A stretch of DNA of 64,000 nt from Lepisosteus oculatus (GCF_040954835.1 NC_090703.1:9605001-9669000), one strand, 5' to 3'; counted from the first letter of the stretch, positions 42,501 through 56,500 are shown. The notes: generated from the sequence alone by a model not told the origin. Numbers and translations are program-made.

Positions 42501-45500
42501 TTATGTTGTCCTTAAATAGAAAATACTCTAGTTTAGTTGAAGATGTATATTCTACCATGCCTATTAATTATTGACTAACATTTAGTTCAACAAGTAAAAA
42601 CCCAGCCAACAGAAAATATACTATCATTTAAGACAAAGTTACATTTAATCGTTACATCATGCTGAAAAGTATGTTTTGTGTTTCACTATGAAAATCTACT
42701 ATTATTGTATTATGTAGAAATACTAATAATTATTTTAAGAACTTGTATGTCGGGTAGCACTGCTTAATAATTAAGCAATATAATTTTCTGAGTTCAGCAG
42801 TTATCTTGCTGTAACCAAGCTCTAAAGGTCAGTCTAGATATGGAAATGGTGTTTGTCTGACTCCAGCGGGCATGGCTGAGGACAGCCTGTGATGTAATCT
42901 CAAGAAAAATAAGTAAAATAAAAATCACAAGTGACATATTGGTGACGTGGGTCTGTCATACCATTGGCTTTACATCATTATTGTGTGTTATCTTTCTGCC
43001 ATTTACTGATTTACTTTCAACCGTTTGGCAAAAGTGCTTTTTCAAGGAGCTTTGCTAAATCCTTACTGCCACAAGCTAGTTAAATTGGCCCTGGGTGCAC
43101 AAAATTACAAGAAAAGTCTCTCTGGAACCATCTTAATTCTGTCATCTGTAACTTTAATGCATCACACCAAGGGTAGGGAACAAATGCTTTGTTTCTGTAG
43201 GGTATAGAGGTACCTTCCAAACAGCACCAGATTGGCACCTGGAAAACACAAATTCTTATTTAATTGGTTTCATAATGCTGCCAGGGTCAGAGATAGAATG
43301 AAAACCAGAAACAAAACGCGTCACTCAAGGACCAGAGTTGCCCACCTCCGCACTGCACAATCAGAGAATGGGAAGGAGAAAGAAAAAGCGCGTCGTTGGG
43401 AAACAAATGTGGTTTTTTCCTGATTTCTAGTCCCGATTTACCTGCTGTGGGGTTTGCTGTTCCACAGGCCACGAATGAAGTGATTGGCCAAGTGCCCAAA
43501 GCAACGCAGGAGGAGATGTTGGCTGCTGTGAACTCGTGCACCAAGGCCTTCCACTCCTGGTCAGCCACCTCTGTCCTCACCCGTCAGCAGATATTCCTGC
43601 GCTACCAGCAGCTCATCAAAGACAACCTGGTAAGAGTCCCACCATCACTGTGGGGATTGTCCTTTTCTGTCCCAAAATGAATTTGGAGGAAAGGTCCTCC
43701 TTGTGGCCTTTTCCAAACCCGCAGGAATGACTTTGTGCTTGTTTTGCTTCTTCTTCGGACTCCCCCGAGCTACCTCTACGTCTCACCTCCAGTAACCTCC
43801 CCACCCTGAGTCTGTTCACATCGCTGGTGTTATTTCCAGAAAGAAATTGCCAAGCTGATCACTCTGGAGCAGGGGAAGACGCTGGCGGACGCAGAAGGAG
43901 ACGTATTTCGAGGACTGCGTGAGTCCGCCCCTGTCGCGTTTCTGTCCAAACACAACCACTAGCAAGACCGGCCTGTTGTTTTGTGTTTGTTTCTGACTGA
44001 AGGTAAAGTTTACTTGTGCCAACACAGCAGTTTTTCTAGTTATAGGTCTAGGAAGTTCACATGCAGAATGCTCCCTCTTTGTCCCTATTTTGAAGGTTTG
44101 CAGAAATCTGGACTTGAAGTGACACTTTATGCCTGTGATTGACATTGGGGTGGAAGGTTGGCTTTTTGGTAACGTCAGACGCAGGGAGTTTGGTCCCAGC
44201 TGTGCTGTGATCTGGGTGTTGTAGTTATGCCCCAAGATGCTGAAGCGCTTGGTTCTCTTGTGCAGAGGTGGTGGAGCACACCTGTGGCATCACGTCTCTG
44301 ATGTTAGGAGAGACCCTGCCCTCCATCACCAAGGACATGGACACCTTCACGTTCCGCATGCCCCTGGGCGTCTGTGCGGGCATTGCGCCATTCAACTTCC
44401 CCGCCATGATCCCCCTGTGGATGTTTCCAATGGGCATGGTCTGTGGAAACACCTACTTGATGAAGCCCTCCGAGAGAGTTCCAGGGGCAACCATGCTGCT
44501 TGCCAAGCTGCTGCAGGATGCTGGCGCACCAGACGGCACGCTGAATATCATCCATGGACAGCATGATGGTAAGAGCACTCAGAGTTTCCACTGACCGCCC
44601 TGAGTCCCAGCGATCAAGTCCTGATCTCTATCTGCACAATCTTACTTCCTTTGTTGTCCCAGATGGGAAATTTCCTTTGCAAGCAACACAATACACAATA
44701 CATTTAACTCAACGTGAACTCATTAATAATTAAGAGACATACGTGTTTGATGAGAAAGAAAAAAGTAAAAATATACAGACAGTTGTCCACATTAAGCAGG
44801 TTAAGAGCTGTGGGAACAAAAGTGAGTTCTATTGCATTTGAATCAGGCTGTCTAAATCGACGCCCAGATGAAAGGCACTCAAATTCACTGTGCAGGAGGT
44901 GGCCATGACAGTCAGTGGTTATATTGCCCTTCTGCACTATTTAGTTGACATAGAGGATTTTCGCTTCTCAGTCCTGCTCTCTTTTTTTTATTGTGTTTCT
45001 TAAGGTTACCTAACAGGCTGGAGCAGTGAATGTAAGGACAGATTAAATAAACGTTCTACATTGTGCTCTCTTTACTTTGTCCATTGATTTCTTACCTTGC
45101 CTGACTGATTGCAGACGGTATAGATTTTGGTAATGTGTTGGGGATGTCTGTTCGCCCTGTTTACTGTAGAAATAAAAACCACATGTAGTAACATGACTCC
45201 ATTTGCAGAGACAGAAGCCCATGCACTTATATATTAAATATATTTTTCAGTGAACACCTGATGCAGAATTTCTCAATAAGAGGAAGGTTGACTGTGCCCA
45301 GAAGCCCTGATGATTTAACCCGAATCGATGTGAAACTTTTGTTTTGTTCCAGCTGTAAACTTCATCTGTGACCATCCTGCAATCAAGGCCATCAGCTTCG
45401 TGGGCTCAAACCAGGCAGGAGAATACATCTATGAGAGGGGATCCAAAAATGGCAAACGAGTGCAGTCCAACATGGTACACATCTGGCACATAGATACCTC

Positions 45501-48500
45501 ATTTGACATGCTTGTTAACAGATAATAGTAGAGTTTTCAGGTGAGTAGCTGCGTCAGCATCCGTAGGCTGCAAAGGAACAAGTAATAGGTTTATTCCCTG
45601 CTGAAATGAGAAGAAAGAAAACACACCGTTTCGGCTGTGGAGCCTTCTTCGGGTGTGACAAAGACAGGGCAGACGGCAAAGATTAAATAGCACAGGAGTT
45701 CAAAGGCTGGGAGAGGGGAGGAGGCGGCAGCAGGGGAGAGGCAGGGAGGCCACTCAGGTGGTGTGAGAGGTGAACGGAGGGGTGAAGTCGAAACCTGCAT
45801 GTGAATAGAGAGGATTACATGAAAACAAGTCTGTCACTGAGAGAAGGGGGAAGGTGTGAACCAAGTTTCAGGATCATTTTTGTTTCTGGTGTCTTTCTGC
45901 TGTGGGAGTAAAGAAACCCTTCTTTGAGAGCAGAGACGGAGAGATCAGTGTGATCATGGCTGTCTGAGGTGAAATGAGAAACTATGGGCTTGGAGGAATC
46001 ATCTTCACAGCCCTAACATGTTCTCTGAAGCGGTCTCCTAGTCTCCTTCCGGTTTCCCCAACATAGATCGCTGGGCATTTCCTGCAAGAGATGAGGTTGC
46101 TGGGGGTACAAGAGGTCGCCTGGGTGATCTGGAATTGTGCTGAGTAACTGAGTAACATTTTCATCTAGAACATTTCTAAACATTAGAACTCTTTAAATAC
46201 TTCTCTATTTCTGTTTTTGTCCAGGAGATGGCAGTGTAGGCTAAAAATTGTGATTCAACCCCTCGCTTTCTTCTTCATTGACCGTGTTTGGGCAAGAGAT
46301 TTTTCTTGGCAATAAAATATTATCAGATACTTTTTAATGCTCTGTTGAAGAATGATGCTGGACTGAAGTTCGGAGGCATTTCAGGGATGTCGAAATTTGG
46401 ATCTAAGCAAAGTACTCTGCAGACTCCAATTTTAGATTCCCCCAAGTAGTTTAGTAGTAATAAAATGAATGAGAGGGGTAGAATAGTCTTAAGATGGACT
46501 TAATTCCCGTTAGTGACGTGTGCCTACCTGAAGCCTGTTCCTTCTGTTTCCAGGGAGCAAAGAACCACGGGGTGGTGATGCCTGATGCCAACAAGGAGAA
46601 CACTCTGAACCAGCTGGTTGGCGCCGCGTTCGGCGCAGCAGGGCAGCGCTGCATGGCCCTCTCCACCGCCATTCTTGTGGGCGAGGCGAGGGCCTGGCTG
46701 CCGGAGCTGGTGGAGAAGTCCAAGAAGCTCCGAGTGAACGCAGGTACCGTTGGCTGTGGGGGTCCCTGCCTGATTTTGTAGCTATAGCTCTTTTCCACAG
46801 GTGGTTTCAAAACCTAGAAATCCATGGGGAGAAATAAGCAGACTGATTGAGAAGTATAATTACTTCAGCCCCGGAACGTGAGGTGTACATGCACTTGAAA
46901 TGATATATCTCTTCATTGAAGTAGCTACTACCTTAAGGTTGATGATTCTTTGTAGTTGTAAATGGCTGCTTTTAGTGGCCTTCTGTTCCACCCTGATTTC
47001 AGAAGGGGATCAACATGCAAAATGGAATCATGCCCCTTTCTTTGCAGTAAAATTGCGTTGAAATTGAAACTCCCCTGTAGGTTTGTGGGGCAGCCCCCCC
47101 AGCTCGCAGTCGGTATCTTGCTCCTGATCCATGTGCCGATTCTCCTGTTCCCCAGGGGACCAGCCTGGTGCAGACCTGGGGCCCCTGATCTCCCCTCAGG
47201 CCAGAACGCGAGTGTGTGAACTGATCCAGAGTGGGGTGGACGAGGGCGCCTCCCTGCTGTTGGACGGCAGGAACGTTCAGATCAAGGGCTACGAGAGGGG
47301 CAATTTCGTGGGCCCCACCATCCTGGCCAACGTCAAAGTGAGGATCAGTCTGTTCGTCCAGCGCCACTCGGCTTCCCTCCACGTCATCAAGGGACATAGT
47401 TCAGTCTTTTACTCAGTTTATAACCATCAGTTAGATGGTACCGCAGGCTTTTACTGAAGACGCTTTGTGGCGTGGGTTGAAAGGGCGTTGTGATTTACAG
47501 CCCTAACTTAAGTCATGTGCACGAATTTGCAAGGTATGTTTAAGTTGACTGTCATGAGTAAAGTGGCTTCCTGGCCAAAAACAATGTCACAGTGTATCTT
47601 TTCCCCTCCCCCCCCCACTGTCCTGCCCTTTAGCCCAGTATGAAGTGCTACACAGAGGAAATCTTTGGACCGGTCCTGGTGGTCCTGGAAGCAGAGAGCC
47701 TCGATGAAGCTATTGAAATGGTGAACAGGAACCCGTATGGCAATGGCACTGCCATCTTCACCACTAATGGAGCTACGGCCCGCAAGTACACCCACGAGGT
47801 GGATGTTGGACAGGTAGGAGCAGCACTTTGGTCATTGGCCAAAAAATCACTCTAGCCTGAGGCTGAGGGAATTTCAGTGCAGGACACATTAGTCTCAAAT
47901 CCCATCAAGAAACTGAGGTATGCTGCTGATTCATTATGTGTACATTCTGTACCAAAAAGGTATTGTTATGTGTTGCACAATTGTTTGAGAGCAAACATGT
48001 TTTTCTTTTAAACATAGATTGCTGCTGCCAAGGGCAGAACCTCTGTGATCTTGTTTTTGCAAATAATCTGTCTACATTATACTTTTACCGGTATCTCCGG
48101 AGATTAGTATTCAATATCAGCCTTCTTTAAGCACATTTATTTTTTTAATCCGCCTTAAGAAAAATAGTTCTGGCCCCCAATCTGCAGCCTGCAACCGTTG
48201 GGCAGTGAAGAGCATTTCGTCCTTCCCTTTATGATATTCTTAAGCCCAGCAGAAGTCCCTGAAGCTTGATGCCACAAAACCACTTTGCTTTTGATTTCAG
48301 CCAGGGGACACACTTCTATTTTCAGAATTACACCCACGTTTGAACAATTCTTTCAAATAAAGAAACTTCCAGCCCTGAAAAAGAAAATCTTTTGCTAAAT
48401 CTGCCAGATTTTACTTCCAGTTATCTGCCACTAGTTAAATGGCTTTTCCAAATAACTTGATTTTAGTTTTCACATTGTCTTTTTGTATTGTGATGTACCC

Positions 48501-49313
48501 GTATGCAGCTATTCATTCAGATTTCTAATGCTGGTTAATTCCGCGTGCGGCATGTTTTTCTTGAGATAGTAAGAGATTACTGTATATCATATTGAAATGC
48601 CACCTGTTTATTGAAGTTTTGGAATGCTGCCATTATCTTAGTAGTTTTAGGGTGATTCTGATGTGAAGACGTTCAGTCGTAATCCCTCAGATGGTAGGTT
48701 TGATGGCTTGCTGGTGTGATGGCCACAATGTGCTGTGCTTGGTGCAGGTTGGAGTAAATGTTCCGATCCCTGTGCCTCTACCCATGTTCTCCTTCACTGG
48801 GTCTCGAGGTTCATTCAGAGGGGATACAAACTTCTATGGTAAACAAGTGAGTATTCTACTGTGTGTTATTAAAAAATATAAATATTACAGCCAAGGTGTA
48901 ATATACCATGTTTGGTCAAGACAATTAATAGATCATTTTAATTTTGAACAGTTTTGTTAAAGAAGGATCCCCCACTCCTTGTTAAATAAATTAAAATGAA
49001 TGTACTGTAAATGCCTTTTGATAGGATCCAAAAAAACGAAGAAATTAAAAGTAACTGTTTCTTTGTGGGGAGGTCTTTATTCCTTTATAGATGTCATCAG
49101 AAATAGCACCAAAAAAAAGCACAAGCTGAACTCTTTATTAAAGGAGGCACAATGGCTGGTTAATAAAAACAACAACTCAAATCTAAGAGGGTGTTCTGCT
49201 TTCTGCAGGGAATTCAGTTTTACACTCAGATCAAGACTGTCACATCTCAGTGGAAGGAGGAAGATGCCACTCTGAAAAGCCCTGCTGTTGTCATGCCAAC
49301 CATGGGACGCTAG
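39536..49313 (+). CDS. ALDH6A1: Methylmalonate-semialdehyde dehydrogenase (CoA-acylating), mitochondrial
   Basis: Converts methylmalonate and malonate semialdehydes with CoA and NAD+ to propionyl- and acetyl-CoA in valine and pyrimidine catabolism; mitochondrial matrix. Twelve coding exons: 39536-39574, 41831-41872, 42144-42218, 43468-43629, 43840-43918, 44266-44568, 45353-45474, 46554-46743, 47156-47337, 47634-47813, 48748-48846, 49209-49313; 1578 nt, 525 aa (human 535). All borders are GT-AG with matching phase. Residues 1-23 are Arg/Lys-rich without acidic residues, a typical targeting peptide. Exon 6 holds the cofactor region with Asn176 (APFNFPAM) and Lys199 (LMKPSE). Cys307 in GQRCMAL is the catalytic nucleophile. 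The general-base Glu of hydrolytic ALDHs is replaced by Asn273 (SNMGAKNH), as is normal in this CoA-dependent family. The protein ends AVVMPTMGR like its orthologues. Intron 7 carries a Penelope-like fragment and intron 1 two dispersed repeats. No inactivating change was seen. Confidence 0.98.
40940..41145 (+). repeat. Dispersed repeat ending 'cagcctctcgtttgtagcct'
   Basis: 'ggagcaatcttcccagccat', 'gttgtcgaagtcgatacata', 'agctggataacttgaatcag' and 'gcagccaaactgggccaaca' are the blocks of the same family as 29790-30000, in better condition. Confidence 0.55.
41378..41570 (-). repeat. Dispersed fish repeat, copy 4 (internally deleted)
   Basis: 'gtcgggtggcacagttgctc', 'gctgcctcacagagctgggg', then a jump to 'gtgactggcgtcccgtccag', 'gcccgttgcttgctgggaca' and 'gaagcggtctgaaaatggat'. 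Same orientation as copy 2; the middle is missing. Confidence 0.65.
42219..43467 (+). other. ALDH6A1 intron 3
   Basis: No exon or clear element; 'tatgtcgggtagcactgctt' at about 42747 may be the worn edge of another copy of the dispersed fish repeat. Confidence 0.7.
44569..45352 (+). other. ALDH6A1 intron 6
   Basis: Nothing recognised beyond AT-rich non-coding sequence; a GC-richer stretch at 44860-44930 is unexplained. Confidence 0.7.
45535..46165 (-). mobile_element. 3' fragment of a Penelope-like retroelement with GIY-YIG domain
   Basis: On the minus strand 46164-45982 encodes [20 protein letters not shown] followed by FREH, the GIY-YIG endonuclease signature (YVGETGR...RFREH) found at the C terminus of Penelope-like elements. 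Downstream the sequence runs through a 3' UTR with 'gaagaaggctccacagccga' and 'cagggaataaacctattact', a tail I know from fish Penelope-like copies. Only the C-terminal end is present; the reverse transcriptase is missing, so it is a dead 5'-truncated copy. It sits in ALDH6A1 intron 7 in antisense orientation. Confidence 0.7.
46166..46553 (+). other. Rest of ALDH6A1 intron 7
   Basis: Nothing recognised. Confidence 0.7.
47814..48747 (+). other. ALDH6A1 intron 10
   Basis: Nothing recognised. Confidence 0.8.
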
Positions 49314-50010
49314 GAGAGCCGTTCTGAAAAACTTCTGTGAAATATCGATGCAAAAATGCAACTGCCATAGATCTGGAAAAGAATGTAACTGACGGGCAAG
49401 CCTAAATAGTTAGTGTCAGAGGCAATGTCTTTTGTTTTAGTCTCCTTATTCCTTTCTTGCAGGATGTGCATCCTCAGTCTTAGTGTATACTTGAAACACA
49501 CAGTCATACATTTCATCTGTTAGCGTTGAGAAAGGGATGGTAGACCACTGTGTGGGGTCTTCCATAAGGAACTGGGAAAGAGTGCCTTTTCAGTTACTTT
49601 CCAAGGGAGGGTTCTGTACAATTTAGTTAATGTATCTTAAGCAAGTGACACAGCAGCGCCAAACCTTTGATTTAGGAAGAATACATGCAGTGCTCTTTTC
49701 CATTTTCTTTGGCATCTACTTACCATGTATCAGTACTTTACATTGTATGGTTTGTGTGAGAATAACAGAACTTATACCCTGCTATTAATATCTGGGGTAG
49801 GATACACTGCTTTGGTAACATGTGGTCATTGGATGTGCCCACATATTGTACCTCAGGATGTTTGTAGTCCTTGCTGATGAAATTTATTTTGTTAGGAATT
49901 TCCAGTGAGTTGAATGGGTTTTCTGAATATCTGCTTTAAAATCAGAATTTTTGTTGATTACTGACACATTTTCACCAAAAGCAGTCATTGTTCTCTGATT
50001 AATTAAAAAA

Positions 50011-50016
50011 AATAAA
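50011..50016 (+). terminator. Candidate ALDH6A1 poly(A) signal
   Basis: AATAAA about 700 nt after the ALDH6A1 stop in an otherwise non-coding AT-rich stretch. Later ATTAAA-type hexamers exist near 50200, so the 3' UTR end is uncertain. Confidence 0.35.
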
Positions 50017-50385
50017 TTTCAATTAAATTGTCTTTCTAAAAAACACCCTTGCTTCAGAACCTTGATCCCATTTTTTTTACTGCTGACCTTCTTACATGCC
50101 ATGACGGGACTTCAGAAACTCTTTACAGTACGATTTACACTGAAATCTGGTCCTAAACTGTGATCAGTGCATTGAATGTGAACAATGTCAGGAAATAATT
50201 AAAACTTAAAATATTTTGACTTTTGGGTGTGATCTGTTAGTTAGCTTTGTTTTCAAAGTCACCAGTTTTATGTTAATATGCATTTCTTTCATACACTTGT
50301 AATTTTCAGTTCCTCTGGTAACTTGAATTCTTTAGCCCCACAAAAAATAGAACTGTTTCATTGCTTTCGGTTAAAGAAAAACTGC

Positions 50386-50391
50386 TTTATT
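50386..50391 (-). terminator. Candidate BBOF1 poly(A) signal
   Basis: AATAAA on the minus strand about 210 nt past the BBOF1 stop. With the ALDH6A1 signal at 50011 on the other strand, the two transcripts would end tail to tail roughly 350 bp apart without overlap. Positional inference. Confidence 0.4.
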
Positions 50392-50599
50392 ATTAAAGGA
50401 GAGAAAATGCCAAAGGAAACGCTGGTGAGTGTTCAGTAGTTCACCTTCCACATAATTGTAAATTCCATTCTTTCTTCATGTTGAAAGATGTGTCATCCCC
50501 TGAAAATACTTTCCATGTACAGTAAGATTGTGAAGATTTAGACTGCAATGCATTCTCAAAGGACAGATTTATATTTTATTTTTCTAGTCCTTGTATGTG

Positions 50600-53500
50600 T
50601 CACGTAGTCTGAATATCTGGCAGCACACCGGCATGAGATGGTAGTTCGGACACTGGAGCCTGGGTGATAAAAGTTACACTGGGAGTCTCGTCCTGAATCC
50701 TGTGCGGCAGAAATAAGAATCCATCAATAATTAAATGAATACGTAAGATTAAGATGCATTAATCTTCTAAATCATGCCTTTCAATAGCACATTTCAAACT
50801 CTTCAGTACTGTACTAATCGTAGGCTTTACAGGGGGAAGAGTCAAGAGCAGCAGAAAAAGACACTCTTGAGCAACTGCTTCTATGCTGTAGTTATAGAAG
50901 AGGAAAATCACTAATTGAATCGACTTGCTGTTTTTTAATAAATATTTTTGTTTGGCTTTTTTTACAAATCTAAATGTATATTTTTTCAGGCTTACTTCCA
51001 CGTCATCTTCATTATAAACCTGCTCGAGGTTCTTTTTTTCAGAGAATTGTCTCTAAAACCTATCCTACCAGAGCTCATGGCTTGTACCCTGTTTGCAGGT
51101 TACAGCAGGTCAGAACCTGACAGTGGAAATTTCCCTGTGACTTGAGCCACCAAAGCCTTTATGTGCTTCTCTGTGAGGAAAAGTCCGCATGAAATCGAAA
51201 AGAATGTGCTTCCCTCCCGAAAAACAAAATGTTTTCCAGCTGTTCTTTGACCACGAGTGTTCAAAGAAATAAACCTCTGCCGCACGTGAAGAATGGCGGC
51301 GAGGCCAAAGACACTGTGCGGAGCCAGATGTTTGTTTCCGAGCACGAGCTGTGGCTGTCTATTTTTACTATCGCACCAAACTCTGTTTCTCCCCCTTTTC
51401 TGAAAGCTGCTTGTTGGAAAAATTTGGTTAAAACATAACTGATGTTTTATGGTGCCTGGTTAATTCAGAAACGGCTGTTTAATAGATTAAAAAAAAGGAG
51501 GCAAAGTTTTTCTCCCGGACTGGTTCACATCAGGATCCACCGACACCGGGAGAAGAAATTTGGAGGCTCCCAAATGTGACACTTTCTGGTGTTAAAGTCT
51601 AGATGTGGATTTTTATTTTGAATTTTAGTCGTTGTCCATGCAGTTTATCCTTATAATTGATCTAAAGGTATGGCATTCAATTCAAAGCCTTGCTTAAATC
51701 AAAGAGAGAAAGTTTTCACCTTCATATACAGTACATTTTGAATTTTTTGTTTTCGAAGGGGGCACATTCTTTTGTTAATTTCAAAATTTTGAATCAAATC
51801 AAAATTGTGCATTTACACAAATAAATAAATAAAACACTCGTAATAATTCTATATGAACTGTCTACACCTTTAGAAGACACAGAAACGAGGACCTAAAGGC
51901 ACAAAAAACAGAAGTACCTTGTTTTGAGACCATTCATTTTGGCAAAGAGTAGTCTCAGCACTTTCTCCTTCTGCTCCCATGTCAATTCTGAGATATCCAC
52001 CCTGTTGCTATGTATGTTCACCCTACAACAGAATTTAATTTCTCAAAGAAGTAATTGCCAACAAACAAGTGTTGCTGCAGTAAAACTGTAATAATCTGTA
52101 CACTGTTATCGTGACCTACAATGACAAGCAATTTTGTGTTGAAATGGTAATACTGGAATACAATATGTACAGCATTCATGTGCATTTACCATTGTAAATT
52201 GTATTAGTGATGAATAATGATAAATATATGTATGCATACCAACATTACTTCCATCAATCCAGTAAGCTGGAGCCTATCCCAGCAGCGAGGACAGGCAGGA
52301 CTATAACCTGAATTGCAAACCAGACTAAATCCAGTCTGTCACAGGGCTAACACACAAGCGTTATTTTTCCCATTTTGGAACCACCTCTATTTTTAATAAA
52401 ATATACTTGTATATAAGTCTAGGGGCCAAATAAAGTATTGTAATAAAATTGATGTCTGCTGCTCACTGTTAACTATGTAAAACCATAGCACCTTGTGAAA
52501 CACCCAATCTTACCATTTCTCTGCTTCTTCCAGGTCAGTGTAGACACTGTTAGTGCTATGCTGGTTTTTGTTGAAGGTCCTGATTTTGGGGTACTCCTGC
52601 CTCCCTGCTCGGCCCTCCTGCATTCTCTTCAGGTAGGCATCCTGTGCTGCTTGCCTGTATTGCACTCGGCTGGCCAGGATCTCCTTCCTCACCTGGTCCA
52701 GAGCCTCCTGGAAGAAAAGCTCCACCTCTGTGCGCTGCTCCACAATGTTCTTCGCCAGCTTCTTCACCCGATTCATCTCCCGGTCCTTCATGCTGAGAAG
52801 ATGTTGGAGTTTGCTGATCTCTACCTGGCCTGCTTCTGTAGCAATCACAGCCTGCCGCTTGGTGTTGTTCTTCTCAGTTTCAAACTCGCTGGCCATAAAC
52901 CCCAACGCCTCCTCCAGTGTAGCTACCTTCCTCTGCAGCTCCGCTATTTCTTCCTTCTGTTGTTTCAGCTGGGCAACTTTCTCCTGCACAAGTAACTCAT
53001 TGGTTTCCTGAGAAGAAACAAATGGTGTACAGCAATACAGAAGAAAAGAATTGGGTTACTGATTAGACACACATTGAATTTTGGCGAGTGAACACACAAC
53101 AAAAAATGAAACACTATGGCATAAATAAAAAATGAATTAACATCATATGAAAAGGTCTGCTGATACCTGTAACAAAAGTAAAAACACATAAGATTATTTT
53201 TTTTCTTAGTTCTTCCAAGCTGTCACACCAGGAATAGCTGTACCTTATGCTGTGCAAGGTTGTCATTTTCCTCTGCTAGTGCCACTGTCATTTTCTTTAA
53301 TTCTTCTGCTTCTTTTATGTGGTAGCTCAGTGCTTCATTAAGTCTGACATTCTCTTTGAACACAGAGCGAGCAGCATCATCCAGTTGCCTGAGAGAGAAC
53401 AAAAGAGTTGCTGTTCTCATGATCAACATGATTACAGAAACAGTCACAGAAATCAATCCTTCCCTCTTTATCTTCCTATTTAGAGTACCTTTGTCTTTAA

Positions 53501-56500
53501 TTAAGACAACTTTTGTGACTTAATACTCACTACTAAAGATCATAGCAGTGTTTGTAACATGAAAATCAGTTACAAAGGTAAAAATTAAGTGTGAGAGCTT
53601 AAAGCTCACTAGGGACTTTGGTGGACTCTGGTGGGCTTTGCACTGTAAAAGAAATTTAACGAAGTTAATCCACCTCTGCAAAGGAATCCCAGTCACACAG
53701 TTAATGGCATAGTACAGATTAGAACCAGTGCCTTCTAAACTACAGAGACTAACCTAGACCAGGTATGGTACCAGGTATATGGTACCAGATACACTTGCAG
53801 GTGATTAATACAGAAGCTTGAAGATCTTATTTTATAGAATGCTTTTTCTTTCATCGGGAACATTGCTAAACGTACAGCTGTAGCTGTAAAACCAGACTGC
53901 CAGATACACATGGCATAACCCACAGAAGACTCTTTATTGCAAGTTCTCCCCCATTACAGTTGTAATTATTGGGTCAGGTGCAACATGCTGAAAAATAAGA
54001 GTAATGTGGTTCAGATAATACACAACATTTTTCTATAAATAATATTAATTTGTCATGTTTTAACACTGGAACTGTTTCTTTAACATTAAAATTAGATCAT
54101 GCAATTCTACAGATAGCAGACTTACACAATGGCTTCATTATGAGCTCTCTCTGCCAGCTGCATGATCCTCTGCTCAGCCTCCTTCTCCAGGCGAAGCTGT
54201 GGAAAACATAACATGCAATGTCCACATCTCACTCAGCAAACATCACCCCTAGTTCCTCAAATAAGCATTTTTTATTTATTTATCTATCTGCATTTAAAGC
54301 AATGCAGAATTCAAATCTTGACAGTGAATTTAGTTATTGCAGCTTCCTGGTTTAGTATGTCACATCACAAACTGTGCTGTAGAAGCTGCCAAGGATTTAA
54401 GGCAAGTAATGCCCAGAAAACCCCTTGGCTGCTTTTATTTCTGTTAAGGGGCAACTGATTAAAAGGCCTTTGCACTTACTGTGGGCTACAGTACAGATTC
54501 AATATAAGAGTTTGAATTCATACAACTAGCCTACCTTCTCACTAAAAAATCTATGTTCCATTCTTGCCACGGTTTCCTTGTGATTCTTGTCTGCAACATA
54601 CATGCTCTCCTTTATCTAGACAGAAAACAATTGTAAAATGTCAGTAGTTATAAATACTGTTATTCACCTCACAGAACAACTTTCAGAAGGCTGTGAAGGT
54701 GCTGCATAGATAAATTAAATTACAGACCAAATTTGATCATGTTGTGCATTGCAGTTTCATAGTAGTACCAACAATTTTTTTTACTTCAACAAAAAAGAAT
54801 TGATGAATTTCGTACTGGTTATTAAGGATTGAACGAAATTTCCTTGTTTTGTTAGTTCTATGTTCTATGAGGCTTAAGAGAATATTCATTTCATTCATTG
54901 TCAGAAGGCCTAGTATTCCCGGTAAAGGGCACTGGACACTGATACTCTCCTGGAAGCACAAGACACACAGTGGGACTACACCATTGACAGGACAACTGTT
55001 CATCACAGGACACACACAGAACACGATAGAATATTATCCATGTAATTGTCTAAAATTAGCATAATAATAAACATATAATAGTATACAAATATGCTGTAAC
55101 TGTCGCTTTGAAGACTCTTGATGAATAAAGGTTAAACAGTATTTTTTCCAAGTGTCTTAAAATGAAACCAAAAATGTACTTTAACTATAAAAAGCGCATT
55201 AGCAGCTCTCCTTCCTTTGCATTCTCTTGTATCTTCTATGCAAATAAAACTGTATGGAACACTAACATCATCAAGCTCCTTTTCCATCTGAGCTTTCTTC
55301 TTGCGGAACTCCTTGATCATCTTCAGCTCTCCCTGGATCATACGGAACTCATTGGATCTTTTTTTGAATCTTTCTTCCAGTTCATTCAGCTTATGTGTGT
55401 AGTCCTTTACCTGCAATAGACAGCCAGGCCGAGTCAGCCAGAGTAGTCAGACATGACATCAAATAGAAAGTATCACTGAACTGAAGATCAACACTCCTGT
55501 TACTTATGAAGCGGCTACTAGTAAACATGGAAGTGGAAGAAACTAATCAGTTAATGACGTCAATCACTGTATCACACCTGAAAGCAAAATGAATAATAAT
55601 AATTATTATTATATAATAATAAGAGCAGTCATCACCATTCACACCACACTCATTCCATACCCAGTGATTCAGCAGTCCAACCTATTTTCACCTAAGATAA
55701 AAAATAGACATAAAAAAAGAAACTAACTGCTTGTTTTGGTCATATTCAAAAATAATATATCCATTGTCTTGAACAACTGAGTCATTTTTTCACTATGAAT
55801 AAACAGGAAGTTGATCTTTAAATTCAGAAGTAGGTATGACCTAATCCTCTGGAACATGACAGTGCTACTTACAGTACAACTAGTTGCAAAAGACAAAGTT
55901 TATTATCAGGAAATAGCTGCACATATCATTCAATCCCAATATTAATATTTTAGTTGGAGATGAAGAGTACCCACATTTCAGCTTTACTACAAACATCTAC
56001 CGACATTATAATAATATATTGTGGCATGGAGGTTCTCTCATGTGAGACACTGAAGACTGACATACTTCATTGCTTAGTGGAGAAACAACTTTAAAACCCT
56101 TATCTACTTCATTTAAATACAGCACATTTGCCTCAATGAGCCGCATATAATTTGCATTTCATAAAATGGTTTGTGTGTAGTCATATAAACCGAAATGAAA
56201 AAGTCACTAACTCTAAAGGATTTTGACAAGTATTATGGAGGTCTAATATTTTTAAGACTGGAAGCTTTATTTTTTAAAACCGTGTTACTTAAAAACCTTT
56301 AATTGCACTGTGCTTTAGCAGATTTATTTGCTGTCTTTGATATTTTTTATTGCCTTTCACAAAGTGGTGCAAACAGCAAATTGATGGAAAATTCCTGATG
56401 AATATGAGCGCTTTGATTGTGCTGCTGACTTTCTCACCCTCTAGAAGCACATGTTTATCTCCTTAAATAGTGACACGATCCATCATACTCATGTTCCCTA

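Larger units (their letters stand above)
49314..50599. other. Convergent ALDH6A1 / BBOF1 3' UTR region
   Basis: Tail-to-tail interval of about 1.3 kb with one AATAAA for each gene (given separately). No further gene seen. Confidence 0.7.

Noticed and set aside
43232-43423. Basic 63-residue frame in ALDH6A1 intron 3
   Set aside because: Lies directly before exon 4 but has no splice sites in phase with the gene and no counterpart in ALDH6A1 proteins.
47131-47457. Long single-exon frames over ALDH6A1 exons, such as this one
   Set aside because: They read through the donor sites into introns; the spliced model explains the coding part.
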